64,000 nt of DNA from Halomonas alimentaria. GTDB lineage: Bacteria; Pseudomonadota; Gammaproteobacteria; Pseudomonadales; Halomonadaceae. This document shows, piece by piece, positions 8,211-17,297 of the stretch. Made by a program: the position numbers and the translations under genes. The notes beneath the pieces were generated by a model, which saw only the letters and a list, made by a program, of their open reading frames with translations, did no database searches and was not told the origin of the DNA. How positions within the stretch are numbered: the stretch's first letter is position 1; each line of letters opens with the position of its first letter. The stretch is taken from contig NZ_WUTT01000001.1 of the NCBI RefSeq assembly GCF_009902005.1, positions 1,012,012 to 1,076,011 of the forward strand. The letters run 5' to 3'.

Positions 8211-9466
8211 CACGGCGCTGGTTGCTGCTAGGGTTGGTGGGTCTGGGCCCTCTGCTGGCCGAGGCCCATTGGCAAGAGAACACCTTGCTATCACCGAGCG
8301 AACCGGCATCGGCCAGGGCACAAGCTCTCGCGCAGAGGGGCTCAGCGCCCTTGGCCGTTCAGCCGCCCGAGATCGTCGCCCAAGAGCTCACCGTGGCATC
8401 AGGGGATACCCTGAACGCACTGCTGTTGCAGCTTGGCGTGAATGCCGAGACGCGCACCCAAGCGTTGACATCGCTGGCGGGGAGGTTCGACCCAAGAGGC
8501 TTGCGGCCTGGAGACCGTCTCACTGTCACCTCTCTGACGACCGGACAGCCGGTGTCGGTGGCCATCGAGCGTGACTCGGGTATTCAATACGTCGTTACAC
8601 TGGGGGAGCGGCCGTCGACGCGGATTGTCCCGCCTCGTCTCGACACCCTGACTCTGGGCCGTGAAGTGGACATCGAAACGTCACTTTATGCCGCCTTGGC
8701 GGCAGAGGGGATACCCACGCGTTTCGCCATGGACCTCGAGGTGCTGCTAGGCGGACTCATGGACACAGCCCGAGATATCTCGGGCGCGGAGCGCCTGCAG
8801 TTACTGTGGGAAGAGGATCGCCGAGAGGATGGCACGCGAGTCGGGCCTCCCCGTCTGACCTATATGGGATTGGCTGACCCGTCGGCACGACTGGAGATGG
8901 TATGGCCGACGGACCAGAGAGCCACCGTGATGCTCTTCAAGGACGGTAGCCTTGTGGAGACGAAGCGGTTCCCGGTGCTCGGCGCACGCCTGACGTCCGC
9001 CTTCGGCAATCGACGCCATCCCGTTTACGGTGGGGTACGTCGTCATGACGGCGTCGACCTTGCCGCCCCTCGCGGCACCCCAGTCATGGCGACGGCGCCG
9101 GGGCGGGTCTCCTTCGTCGGTCGCCGGGGAGGTTATGGTCGTGTCGTGGAGGTAGAGCACGAGAGGGGCACTCTCAGTCGCTATACGCATCTCAGTCGCT
9201 TCGCCTCCGGCCTGTCGGTCGGGGACGCCATCAATGCCGGCGACACGCTGGGTGAAGTCGGGGCCTCCGGACTCACCACGGGGCCCAACCTGCACTACGA
9301 AGTGAGAGTGGGTGACCGACCTGTCGATCCCCTGGAGGAGGGGCAGCGCATCATTCTGGGGGAGTCACCGACACCCCAGGATTATCGAAGCGCGCTCTTC
9401 GAGGCTCGTGGTCGTCTGAAAAAAGCCATCGGTACGTCTGGTCTGGTCGCCTTGGATAATCGATAG
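8207..9466 (+). CDS. M23 (LytM) peptidase-domain envelope protein
   Basis: 419 residues with an N-terminal signal (WLLLGLVGLGPLLAEA), an OapA/LysM-like middle region (VASGDTLNALLLQLGV) and a C-terminal M23 domain. Zinc-ligand motifs are seen as RRHDGVDLAAP and NLHYEV. It should act on peptidoglycan cross-links in the periplasm. It overlaps the DsbA-like gene by 4 bp. Its presence on a transposon fits with the other envelope genes of the element. Confidence 0.83.
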   Translation: MTRRWLLLGLVGLGPLLAEAHWQENTLLSPSEPASARAQALAQRGSAPLAVQPPEIVAQELTVASGDTLNALLLQLGVNAETRTQALTSLAGRFDPRGLRPGDRLTVTSLTTGQPVSVAIERDSGIQYVVTLGERPSTRIVPPRLDTLTLGREVDIETSLYAALAAEGIPTRFAMDLEVLLGGLMDTARDISGAERLQLLWEEDRREDGTRVGPPRLTYMGLADPSARLEMVWPTDQRATVMLFKDGSLVETKRFPVLGARLTSAFGNRRHPVYGGVRRHDGVDLAAPRGTPVMATAPGRVSFVGRRGGYGRVVEVEHERGTLSRYTHLSRFASGLSVGDAINAGDTLGEVGASGLTTGPNLHYEVRVGDRPVDPLEEGQRIILGESPTPQDYRSALFEARGRLKKAIGTSGLVALDNR

Positions 9467-9573
9467 GCCGCCAGGCTGGCTTGTTGTATGAGACGCAGCG
9501 GTGGCCATGTAATGGCTATCGTCGTGTGACTCAACATTCCCTGCAGTACCAACCCTCCAAAGGGGAAGGGTCT

Positions 9574-10356
9574 ATGGAAGGTGTCTCTCCAGTCACGCTG
9601 GGGTTTTTGGGTAGTCTTGCCGCCGGTTCGATGACCGCGATCGGAGCGCTACCTATCCTGATCAGCAAGGCGCCCGATCGTGCCGTTCGCGACCTGGCAC
9701 TCGGATTCGCCGCCGGTGTCATGCTGGCGGCGTCCTTCTTTTCACTGATCATTCCCTCCCTGGAAGCCTCTGGACTGCGCTATGGCGGTAGCGTCTTGCC
9801 TGCCGTCATTGCCTGCGCGTCGATACTGATGGGGATGGGGCTGGTCGCCCTGCTGAATGAGCGACTCCCCCACGAGCATTTCGAGCAGGGGCGTGAAGGG
9901 CCACAGGCAGCATCGCTTCGCCGAATCTGGCTGTTCATCATTGCCATCACGATCCACAACCTGCCAGAGGGTCTGGCGGTTGGTGTGGCTTTTGGAGCAG
10001 GGGGAAGCGAAGGGGGACTTCCCCTTGCCATCGGTATCGGCCTGCAGAATGCGCCGGAAGGCCTGGCGGTGGCAGTGGCACTGCTGGGTGAAGGCTATTC
10101 ACGCTGGCGATCCTGGACCATTGCCTCCCTCACCGGGCTGGTAGAGCCGCTGGGTGGCCTGCTAGGTGCGGGAGTCGTCAGCATGTCACAAGTGCTGCTC
10201 CCCTGGGGGCTGGCCTTCGCCGCCGGCGCCATGCTCTATGTCATCAGCCATGAGATCATTCCCGAGACCCACCGAAGTGGCCACCAGAACAAGGCGACGT
10301 TGGGGCTCTCGGTGGGGTTGGTACTCATGCTGTTCCTGGATGTCTCGCTGGGCTAG
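9574..10356 (+). CDS. ZIP-family metal transporter
   Basis: 260 residues, eight hydrophobic segments. The ZIP signature is present in segments 4 and 5: TIHNLPEGLAVGVAFG and GLQNAPEGLAVAVAL, with the His/Asn/Glu metal ligands. ZIP proteins usually bring zinc, or other divalent metals, into the cytoplasm. The start at 9574 follows a GGGGAAGGG ribosome site. It ends convergently with merR, 21 bp apart. Confidence 0.85.
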   Translation: MEGVSPVTLGFLGSLAAGSMTAIGALPILISKAPDRAVRDLALGFAAGVMLAASFFSLIIPSLEASGLRYGGSVLPAVIACASILMGMGLVALLNERLPHEHFEQGREGPQAASLRRIWLFIIAITIHNLPEGLAVGVAFGAGGSEGGLPLAIGIGLQNAPEGLAVAVALLGEGYSRWRSWTIASLTGLVEPLGGLLGAGVVSMSQVLLPWGLAFAAGAMLYVISHEIIPETHRSGHQNKATLGLSVGLVLMLFLDVSLG

Positions 10357-10377
10357 CTTGCCGACCCTTCCAGGCGC

Positions 10378-10857
10378 CTACCCCAGGTCGTGAGCGCCTC
10401 CGTGGGCCTGGTCGCTGATACAAAGCTGATGATCGCTCAACACTTCGATGATCCGGCAGCTTTCGACCTTCCCCCCGGCACACTGGCTGACCATCCGTTT
10501 GAGCTCGTCACGCAGTGCGGAGAGCCGCTGCAACCGCGACTCGACCTCCTCCAGGTGGTGCTTGGCAATGGCGTCGACCTCCTGACACGGCATGTCGGGC
10601 TGGTCTGACATGGCCAGCAGTTCACGCACCGCTTCCACCGAGAAGCCGAAGTCCCGAGCATGGCGAATGAAGGTTAGCCGCCTGACGGCTTCCTCTCCGT
10701 AGCGGCGTTGACCGCCCTCGGTACGTGTCGCGTCGCTCACCAGCCCGATGCTCTCGTAATAGCGAACCGTTTCGGGCTTGCAGCCGGCACGCCGGGCCAG
10801 TTCGCCGATGCCGATATTCCTCTCCGGGACGTGGGACGTGTCGACAGAGTTGGTCAT
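10378..10857 (-). CDS. MerR-family metal regulator (CadR/PbrR/ZntR-like)
   Basis: 159 residues. The N-terminal helix-turn-helix is clear (IGELARRAGCKPETVRYYE), followed by the dimer helix and a metal-binding tail. Cysteines fall where CadR/PbrR proteins bind metal: MPCQEV, then CAGGKVESC. The start at 10857 (MTNSVDT) is preferred to an upstream ATG. It probably activates the 19-bp-spaced promoters at 11660-11690 (ATPase) and 6452-6482 (CDF pump). Cd2+, Pb2+ or Zn2+ are the likely inducers. Confidence 0.87.
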   Translation of the reverse strand: MTNSVDTSHVPERNIGIGELARRAGCKPETVRYYESIGLVSDATRTEGGQRRYGEEAVRRLTFIRHARDFGFSVEAVRELLAMSDQPDMPCQEVDAIAKHHLEEVESRLQRLSALRDELKRMVSQCAGGKVESCRIIEVLSDHQLCISDQAHGGAHDLG

Positions 10858-10891
10858 GGTGGCATCTCCGTAAAAACGATCAGCGTCTGAA

Positions 10892-11614
10892 CTACCCCAG
10901 AGTTGCAAGGGAAGGAAAGAGTCCCAGCATGAAACTTGAAAGCTGGGTCATGGTGCCTGTCGCGATCGCAATCCCCATGACGATCACGATCGTGCCCGCC
11001 ACAGGTCTTGTATAGGCACTCCACCTACCGAGCTTCCGGCTGTTTTGCGTCATGACGTTCAGAAAGATGGTGCTAGCCAAGAAAGGAAGTGCCAGACCAA
11101 GAGAATAGCTTGTCAGATAGACCATGCCGGCCTGGGCGCTGACAGCACTGCCGGTCGCCATCAGGATGGCTCCCAGGATGGGACCGATACAGGGTGTCCA
11201 GCCAATGGCGAAGGACACGCCAAAGATAGTTGCCGATAGCGGTGAGCCACCCTGGACATTGGGTGAAAACTGCAGCGTTCGTTGCAGCAGTGGCAAGCGA
11301 AGTATACCGGTCATGAAGACGCCTAGGAGGATGACCACGCCTCCCGTAATCCAGTTGAACTCGTTCCGATAGCCTCGAAGCAACTGACCAATGCTGCTGG
11401 CCCCCAAGCCCAGCATGATAAAAACCATGGTGAATCCCAAGATGAAGAAAGAGCTGAGAATCAGGGCTTCCAAGCGCTTGTCCTTTTTCCCGGCGCTTCC
11501 TCCCGTAACCACCGACAGGTATGCCGGGAGCAAGGGCAGGGTACAGGGGGAAAAGAATGAGACAAGGCCACCCGCGAAGGCGCCCAGCAAGCCAATGGAC
11601 GACAAGGATTCCAA
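10892..11614 (-). CDS. second CcdA/DsbD-type transmembrane redox protein
   Basis: 240 residues, six to seven membrane segments. Conserved cysteines are in FFSPCTLPLLPAYLS and GWTPCIGPILGAI. It is longer and different in sequence from the CcdA at 2014-2721. It stands 34 bp upstream of merR on the same strand and diverges from the ATPase at 11724. It should carry electrons to a periplasmic thiol protein, perhaps the DsbA-like one at 7533; that pairing is inference. Confidence 0.82.
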   Translation of the reverse strand: MESLSSIGLLGAFAGGLVSFFSPCTLPLLPAYLSVVTGGSAGKKDKRLEALILSSFFILGFTMVFIMLGLGASSIGQLLRGYRNEFNWITGGVVILLGVFMTGILRLPLLQRTLQFSPNVQGGSPLSATIFGVSFAIGWTPCIGPILGAILMATGSAVSAQAGMVYLTSYSLGLALPFLASTIFLNVMTQNSRKLGRWSAYTRPVAGTIVIVMGIAIATGTMTQLSSFMLGLFPSLATLG

Positions 11615-11659
11615 CGTGCCCTCCCAAAGAACAGCCCTTCAGGCTGTAACCGATGGAGC

Positions 11660-11690
11660 TTGAAGCTGTAGTTGCTACAGGGTTTATGCT
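11660..11690 (+). promoter_or_regulatory. MerR-type promoter of the P-type ATPase gene
   Basis: TTGAAG and TATGCT are 19 bp apart, and the spacer holds the dyad CTGTAGTTGCTACAG. This matches the overlong-spacer promoters turned on by CadR/PbrR/ZntR proteins. It lies 33 bp before the ATPase start. Confidence 0.82.
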
Positions 11691-11723
11691 GTCGAATAAT
11701 ACATCATCCCACGGAGTCACACC

Positions 11724-13919
11724 ATGGAGAAATCGACACACTTTGAGGATTCGCCTGCCTTGAAGCTCCGCGTCGAGGGCATGGACTGCGGCGGCTGCGA
11801 GCGTAAGGCCGAGGCCGCCCTGGGCCGCCTGGAGGGCATCAAGGAGGTGTCGGCCAGCTCGGTTACCGGCTCGGTCACGATCCAGCTTCATGAGCACTCG
11901 ACGCCCTCGCATGAGTCGATCGAGGAGACTCTCATTGAGCTTGGCTACCGCCTCGTCGACCAGGATGAGGAAAGTGAATCCACTACCACGCCGGACTCCT
12001 GGTGGCAGACCGCCAAGGGGCGCCTGGTGCTCGTCACGGGGGGGCTGCTGGCTCTGGCCTTGGTCCTTCGCATGACCTGGCCGGTCCTGGGGGGCTGGCC
12101 TTTTGTCGCCGCCACCCTGGTGGGCCTGATGCCCATCGCCCAGGGCGCCTGGGGCGCACTGAAAATGCGCAACCCCTTCACCATCGAGATGCTGATGAGT
12201 ATCGCCGCCCTGGGCGCCCTGGCCATCGATGCCGCGGCCGAGGCGGCAGTGGTGGTCTTCCTGTTCGCCGTGGGCGAACTGCTGGAGGGCGTGGCCGCCT
12301 CACGGGCGCGACGCAGCATCTCGGCCCTGGCCGATCTGACGCCGTCTACCGCGAGATTGATGGAGAATGGGGATGCCCGGGAGGTCTCGGCCGCCACGCT
12401 CACACCTGGCCAGCGGGTACTGGTAAGGCCGGGCGACCGTGTCCCCTGCGATGGGCGTATCCTGGCTGGTGAGTCCGATGTGGATGAGTCACCGATCAAC
12501 GGAGAGTCGGTGCCCCGCTCGCGTGCCCCGGGTGACGACGTCTTCGCCGGCACGGTCAACCTCGATGCCGCCCTGGAGGTGGAGGTAACCCGCGGCGCCG
12601 AGGACAACACCATCGCGCGGGTCATCCGCCTGGTGGAGGAGGCCCAGGCCGCCAAGGCACCGGTGGCCCGCTTCATCGATCGCTTCGCTTTCTACTACAT
12701 GCCGGCGGTGGTGGGGCTCGCCCTGCTGATGGCGGTGGTGCCGCCGCTGGTCTCGACCATGGCCTGGTCGGAATCGGTCTATCGCGCCCTGGCCCTGCTG
12801 TTGATCGCCTGCCCCTGTGCCTTGGTGATCTCGACCCCCGCGGCGATTGCTGCCGGCCTCTCGACGGGCGCCCGGCGGGGCCTGCTGATCAAGGGCGGCG
12901 CGGTACTCGAACAGCTGGGCAAGCTCCGAACGGTGGCGTTGGACAAGACTGGCACCCTCACCGCCGGCACTCCCCAGGTCACCGACGTGGAGAACTGGGC
13001 CACCGACCAAGGCGAGCACGAGGTACTGAGGCTGGCAGCGGCGATGGAGCGGGACTCCAGTCATCCCATCGCCACGGCCATCTTTTCGCACGCGCAGAAG
13101 CTGGGCCTTTCCATCCCCCAGGCGAACGGTAACCGCGCCCTTTCGGGACGTGGCGTCACCGGCTGGATCGAGGGGCGTGAGCTGAGCCTGGTCTCCCCCC
13201 GTCACCTGACAGCGCCGACCGCTCTCGATGACGGTCTGCGTGCCCGAATTGCCGAGCTGGAACATGCCGGCAAGAGTCTCGCCCTGCTGGTCGAGAGTGA
13301 GCGTCCGCTGGGGCTGATCGCCGTTCGCGATGAGCCGCGTGGGGACGCCCGGGAGGGGCTCGCCGCCCTGTCACGTCTCGGCGTCGAGGCCGTCATGCTC
13401 AGTGGTGACAATGCGCGTACCGCCGCTGCCATCGGTGGCTCGCTGGGCATCGAGGCCCATGGCGAGCTGATGCCCGAGGACAAGGCCCGGCGCGTGCAGC
13501 AATGGCAGGCCACCGGACGCGGGCCGGTCGGCAAGGTGGGCGACGGGATCAACGATGCCCCGGCACTGGCGGCGGCCGATGTCGGCATCGCCATGGGCGG
13601 CGGCACCGACGTGGCACTGGAAACGGCGGATGCGGCCCTGCTCAAGAACCGCGTCACCGGCATCGCCGAGCTGATCGACCTGTCTAGGGCCACGCTGCGC
13701 AACGTCAAGACCAACGTCGCCCTGGCGCTGGGCCTGAAGGCTATCTTCCTGGTGACCACGGCGCTGGGCATCACCGGCATGTGGATCGCGGTGATGGCGG
13801 ATACCGGTGCCACCGTGCTGGTGACCCTGAACGCCATGCGGCTGCTGGGCTATCGCTTCTCACCAGGGACCGCCATGAGCGGCTCGGCAAGCCCGCGCTA
13901 CCAGGCAGCCACGTCATGA
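11724..13919 (+). CDS. zntA: P1B-type Zn2+/Cd2+/Pb2+ exporting ATPase
   Basis: 731 residues. A single N-terminal metal-binding domain has GMDCGGC (Cys22, Cys25). The membrane metal site is CPC (Cys363-Pro-Cys365), the phosphorylated aspartate is Asp407 in DKTGT, and the hinge GDGINDAP is intact. The CPC plus single GMDC-type domain points to divalent soft metals (Zn, Cd, Pb) rather than Cu(I). It starts 33 bp after a MerR-type promoter, and its stop overlaps lspA as ATGA. Confidence 0.92.
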   Translation: MEKSTHFEDSPALKLRVEGMDCGGCERKAEAALGRLEGIKEVSASSVTGSVTIQLHEHSTPSHESIEETLIELGYRLVDQDEESESTTTPDSWWQTAKGRLVLVTGGLLALALVLRMTWPVLGGWPFVAATLVGLMPIAQGAWGALKMRNPFTIEMLMSIAALGALAIDAAAEAAVVVFLFAVGELLEGVAASRARRSISALADLTPSTARLMENGDAREVSAATLTPGQRVLVRPGDRVPCDGRILAGESDVDESPINGESVPRSRAPGDDVFAGTVNLDAALEVEVTRGAEDNTIARVIRLVEEAQAAKAPVARFIDRFAFYYMPAVVGLALLMAVVPPLVSTMAWSESVYRALALLLIACPCALVISTPAAIAAGLSTGARRGLLIKGGAVLEQLGKLRTVALDKTGTLTAGTPQVTDVENWATDQGEHEVLRLAAAMERDSSHPIATAIFSHAQKLGLSIPQANGNRALSGRGVTGWIEGRELSLVSPRHLTAPTALDDGLRARIAELEHAGKSLALLVESERPLGLIAVRDEPRGDAREGLAALSRLGVEAVMLSGDNARTAAAIGGSLGIEAHGELMPEDKARRVQQWQATGRGPVGKVGDGINDAPALAAADVGIAMGGGTDVALETADAALLKNRVTGIAELIDLSRATLRNVKTNVALALGLKAIFLVTTALGITGMWIAVMADTGATVLVTLNAMRLLGYRFSPGTAMSGSASPRYQAATS

Positions 13920-14419
13920 GAACGAAACGGATAGCGATGGCGCCGCAGAGTCGGTACTGGTTGGCACTGGCGGGCCTGGTCGGCCTGGCCGACCAGGCCA
14001 TCAAGGGGCTGGTACAGGCGCTGATGCCGTATGGCCAGGCCAACCCGCTGACCCCATTCTTCAACTGGGGCCACTGGTGGAACACGGGGGCAGCCTTCAG
14101 CTTCCTCGCCGATTCAGGTGGCTGGCAGCGCTACCTCTTCCTCTGCCTGACAGGAATAGCGGCTATCGTGCTGACGTTCCTGTTGTGCAGGCCCAGGCCC
14201 CGCCTGGAGGCGCTGGGGTACAGCTTGATGCTGGGTGGCGCGCTGGGTAATGGCATCGACCGCCTGGCGCGAGGGTATGTGGTGGACTACCTGGACATCT
14301 ACTGGCGAGAGTGGCACTGGCCCGCCTTCAACCTGGCGGATATCGCCCTGTTCCTGGGTGTCATTACCTTTGCGATGGCGGCCTTGCATGAACGTCCCTC
14401 CCCCAGGTTGTCCGAGTGA
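13916..14419 (+). CDS. lspA: lipoprotein signal peptidase (LspA)
   Basis: 167 residues with four membrane segments. Both aspartic-protease motifs are present (GNGIDRLARGYVVDYL and FNLADIALFLG). It removes signal peptides from prolipoproteins in the inner membrane. The start at 13916 overlaps the ATPase stop; an internal ATG at 13937 is also possible. lspA genes next to metal ATPases are a recognised trait of ISPpu12-type elements and pbr operons. Confidence 0.9.
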   Translation: MRTKRIAMAPQSRYWLALAGLVGLADQAIKGLVQALMPYGQANPLTPFFNWGHWWNTGAAFSFLADSGGWQRYLFLCLTGIAAIVLTFLLCRPRPRLEALGYSLMLGGALGNGIDRLARGYVVDYLDIYWREWHWPAFNLADIALFLGVITFAMAALHERPSPRLSE

Positions 14420-14423
14420 CGGC

Positions 14424-15956
14424 ATGGATGCACAGAACCCGCCAGTCCGGGACATGACGCTTTTCGGACGGCTCTCTCCGGTCCTCGGCTGTTTGCTGGC
14501 CCTGACCGCCGGAGGGTTGACCACCCTTAGTGCCGCGCCCTTCACGCTGTGGTGGCTGGGCCCGGTGGCGGTGGCCCTGGTCTATGTCGGCATCCATGCC
14601 CTGACACCCGCTCAAGCCGCCCTCCGCGGTTGGTGCTATGGCGTGGGCCTGTTCGGCTCCGGTACCTCCTGGGTCTTCGTCGCGATCCACGACTATGGCG
14701 ATACGGGGGCGCTCCTGGCGCTCTTCCTCACCGGTCTGTTCGTGGCCAGCCTGGCGCTGTTCTATGCCGTGCCCTTCTGGCTCTATCGCCGCGTCACGGG
14801 CCCACGCCTGGCCTTCCTCAGCTTCGCCGGCGCCTGGGTACTCAGCGAGTGGCTGCGCACCTGGCTGTTTACCGGGTTTCCCTGGCTGCTGCTGGGCACC
14901 TCTCAGGTGGACTCGCCGCTGGCGGCCTGGGCCCCGGTAGGCGGCGTCTATCTCCTGTCGCTGATCACCGCCCTGACCGGCACCCTGGGCGTGGAGCTCC
15001 TGCGCCGCCGCTGGTGGGCCGCGGCGCCCATCGCCGCTCTCTGGCTGACTCCCCTGGCCCTGCCGGCCCAGTGGACCTTCCCGGCCGGCGAGCCGCTGGG
15101 AGTCGCCCTGCTGCAGGGCAACCTGGACCAGTCGATCAAGTGGACGCCCGAGGGCCAGCGTGAGGCGGCCAACATCTACACGGTGTTGACCCTTGCCCAG
15201 TCCAACGACCTCGACCTGATTGTCTGGCCCGAGGCGGCCTTGCCGATGTTCGAGGAGAACGCGCGGCCCATACTGGAGCGGGTGCAGTCCAAACTGTCGC
15301 CCGACACCGCCCTGCTCACAGGCATCCTGCAGCGCGACGGCGGCAACAACTACAACGGCGTGATCGGCCTGGGTAACGCCGAGGGCCATTATCGTAAGGT
15401 GCGTCTGGTGCCTTTCGGCGAGTACCTGCCGCTGAAGCGCCTGCTCGCCGGCACTATCGCCTTCTTCGACCTGCCCATGCCGACCATGACCCCCGGGGCC
15501 GCGGCTCAGGGGCCGATCCACGCCGCCGGAACCACCATCGGTAACGCCATCTGCTACGAGATTATCTATGCCGACCGGGTCGCCGAGCAGGCGCGCGATG
15601 CCGAGCTACTGTTGACGGTCTCCAACGACACCTGGTTCGGCCGCTCCATCGGCCCCCTGCAGCATCTGCAGATGGCCCGCCTGCGTGCGCTGGAGAATGG
15701 CCGATACCTGATCCGCGCCACCAGCAACGGCGTGACCGCCATCGTCGATCCTCAGGGCCGTGTCACGGCCCGCGCACCACAGTTCCAGGCGACGAGCCTT
15801 CGCGGCGAGGTACTGCCCATGCAGGGCCTCACCCCCTTCACCCGAACCGGTAGCTGGCCCGCTTGGCTGTTGGCCGCACTGCTGACTCTACTTGGGTGGA
15901 AACGCAACCTACATCGGTCGATTGACAACACACCCGGCGAAAAAGGAAGAGCGTAA
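14424..15956 (+). CDS. lnt: apolipoprotein N-acyltransferase (Lnt)
   Basis: 510 residues: an N-terminal block of membrane segments followed by a periplasmic nitrilase domain. The catalytic Glu-Lys-Cys set is visible: IVWPEAALP, YRKVRLVPFGEYLP and NAICYEIIY. It adds the third acyl chain to lipoproteins. It starts 5 bp after lspA. It ends with TAATG, shared with the next gene. A transposon carrying both LspA and Lnt is uncommon. Confidence 0.9.
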   Translation: MDAQNPPVRDMTLFGRLSPVLGCLLALTAGGLTTLSAAPFTLWWLGPVAVALVYVGIHALTPAQAALRGWCYGVGLFGSGTSWVFVAIHDYGDTGALLALFLTGLFVASLALFYAVPFWLYRRVTGPRLAFLSFAGAWVLSEWLRTWLFTGFPWLLLGTSQVDSPLAAWAPVGGVYLLSLITALTGTLGVELLRRRWWAAAPIAALWLTPLALPAQWTFPAGEPLGVALLQGNLDQSIKWTPEGQREAANIYTVLTLAQSNDLDLIVWPEAALPMFEENARPILERVQSKLSPDTALLTGILQRDGGNNYNGVIGLGNAEGHYRKVRLVPFGEYLPLKRLLAGTIAFFDLPMPTMTPGAAAQGPIHAAGTTIGNAICYEIIYADRVAEQARDAELLLTVSNDTWFGRSIGPLQHLQMARLRALENGRYLIRATSNGVTAIVDPQGRVTARAPQFQATSLRGEVLPMQGLTPFTRTGSWPAWLLAALLTLLGWKRNLHRSIDNTPGEKGRA

Positions 15957-17023
15957 TGGCCTTGTCGACATTTCATTCAGGTGCTCTGGAGAAACCACTG
16001 TTGGGGCAACGTCGAACCAGCATACTGATCGCTGTGATGGCCGGTTGGCTCGCGCTCATCGGCGTTGCTCAGGCCCAGGAGGAGAACAAGTGGCCCCGCG
16101 GTCACTATCCGCTGCCTGAAGAAGGCAATGTGATCGGCGACACCTACCGCATAACGGTGGAGGATCGAGAAGATACCCTGCTCGATATCGCCAGGCGACA
16201 CAACCTGGGGTACAGGGAGATCGTGCGCGCCAACCCGGACGTGAGCATCTGGATTCCCGGCGAGGGTACCGAGGTGACCATACCCGGGCGCTTCATCCTG
16301 CCCGCCACAGAGCGCACTGGCATCGTCATCAACATCGCCGAGCTGCGCCTTTATTACTATCCCGAGGTGGATGACGACGAGACATCACGTGTCGAGACCT
16401 ATCCTATCGGCATCGGTCGCGAGGGCTTCGATACTCCCCTCGGTGTGACCAAGACCACCATGAACATTAAGAACCCCGCCTGGTACCCACCCGAGTCGGT
16501 TCAGCGCGAAGCCAGGGCACGCGGTGAAGAGGCGCCCAGCGTGGTGCCACCAGGCCCGGACAATCCGCTGGGAGACCATGCCATTATCCTGGGTTTCGAT
16601 GGCTACTTGATCCATGGGACCAACCAGCCGGATGGTATCGGCATGCGTGCCAGTCGTGGCTGTATTCGCATGTTCCCTGGGGACATCGAGTCGATCTTCG
16701 ACCGCGTGCCCGCCGGCACCCAGGTCCGAATCGTCAACCAGCCCATCAAGATCGGCTGGCATGAAGGGCAACCGCTGGTTCAGGCATTCCCGCCTCTGGA
16801 GGGGGAGGGGCACAGCATGTCCACGTTGGTAGAGACCGTCACACGCCTCAACCAGCGCAAGGCCGAGGGCTGGAGCTTCGATTATGAACAGCTTCGTGGC
16901 CTGTTGGATGACCCCAGCGGTCGCATGGTAGCCCTGAATCCCAAGCCGGAGCCGGAGCCAGATAAAACACCTGACCCTGACTACCAGGGTATCTACGCAG
17001 AAATTGCGCTGCGCAGGCCATGA
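15956..17023 (+). CDS. L,D-transpeptidase (YkuD family)
   Basis: 355 residues. A signal segment (WLALIGVAQAQ) is followed by a LysM-like stretch (DTLLDIARRHNLGYREI) and a YkuD domain. The catalytic motif is HGTNQPDGIGMRASRGCIRM, with the nucleophilic cysteine. Such enzymes link Braun-type lipoproteins to peptidoglycan or form 3-3 cross-links. It directly follows lspA and lnt and overlaps lnt by one base; the three genes may act together on lipoprotein attachment. Confidence 0.88.
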   Translation: MALSTFHSGALEKPLLGQRRTSILIAVMAGWLALIGVAQAQEENKWPRGHYPLPEEGNVIGDTYRITVEDREDTLLDIARRHNLGYREIVRANPDVSIWIPGEGTEVTIPGRFILPATERTGIVINIAELRLYYYPEVDDDETSRVETYPIGIGREGFDTPLGVTKTTMNIKNPAWYPPESVQREARARGEEAPSVVPPGPDNPLGDHAIILGFDGYLIHGTNQPDGIGMRASRGCIRMFPGDIESIFDRVPAGTQVRIVNQPIKIGWHEGQPLVQAFPPLEGEGHSMSTLVETVTRLNQRKAEGWSFDYEQLRGLLDDPSGRMVALNPKPEPEPDKTPDPDYQGIYAEIALRRP

Positions 17024-17297
17024 CGACGACAACATGGCGGGTCCTGTCAGTCTCGTGATGTTGACTTCAGGCGTGGCTGATACAGGACCTATCGCCCTGT
17101 GCAGGGTCACTGGCGGCGCGTTGGCGGTATACCCAACTACTGAACTGGTGCCGTGCCTTGGGGCGCGGCCTTCCTCGCCTCCCAGGCACCGAGGTGCGGG
17201 CTCTGGCTTCATCTGCGTTTATAGTCCCACCTTGCCGCATGCCACGTTGGGCTCCTAGTCTCACCGTTGGCATGCCGATTCTGGGGAGGGAAGGGCT

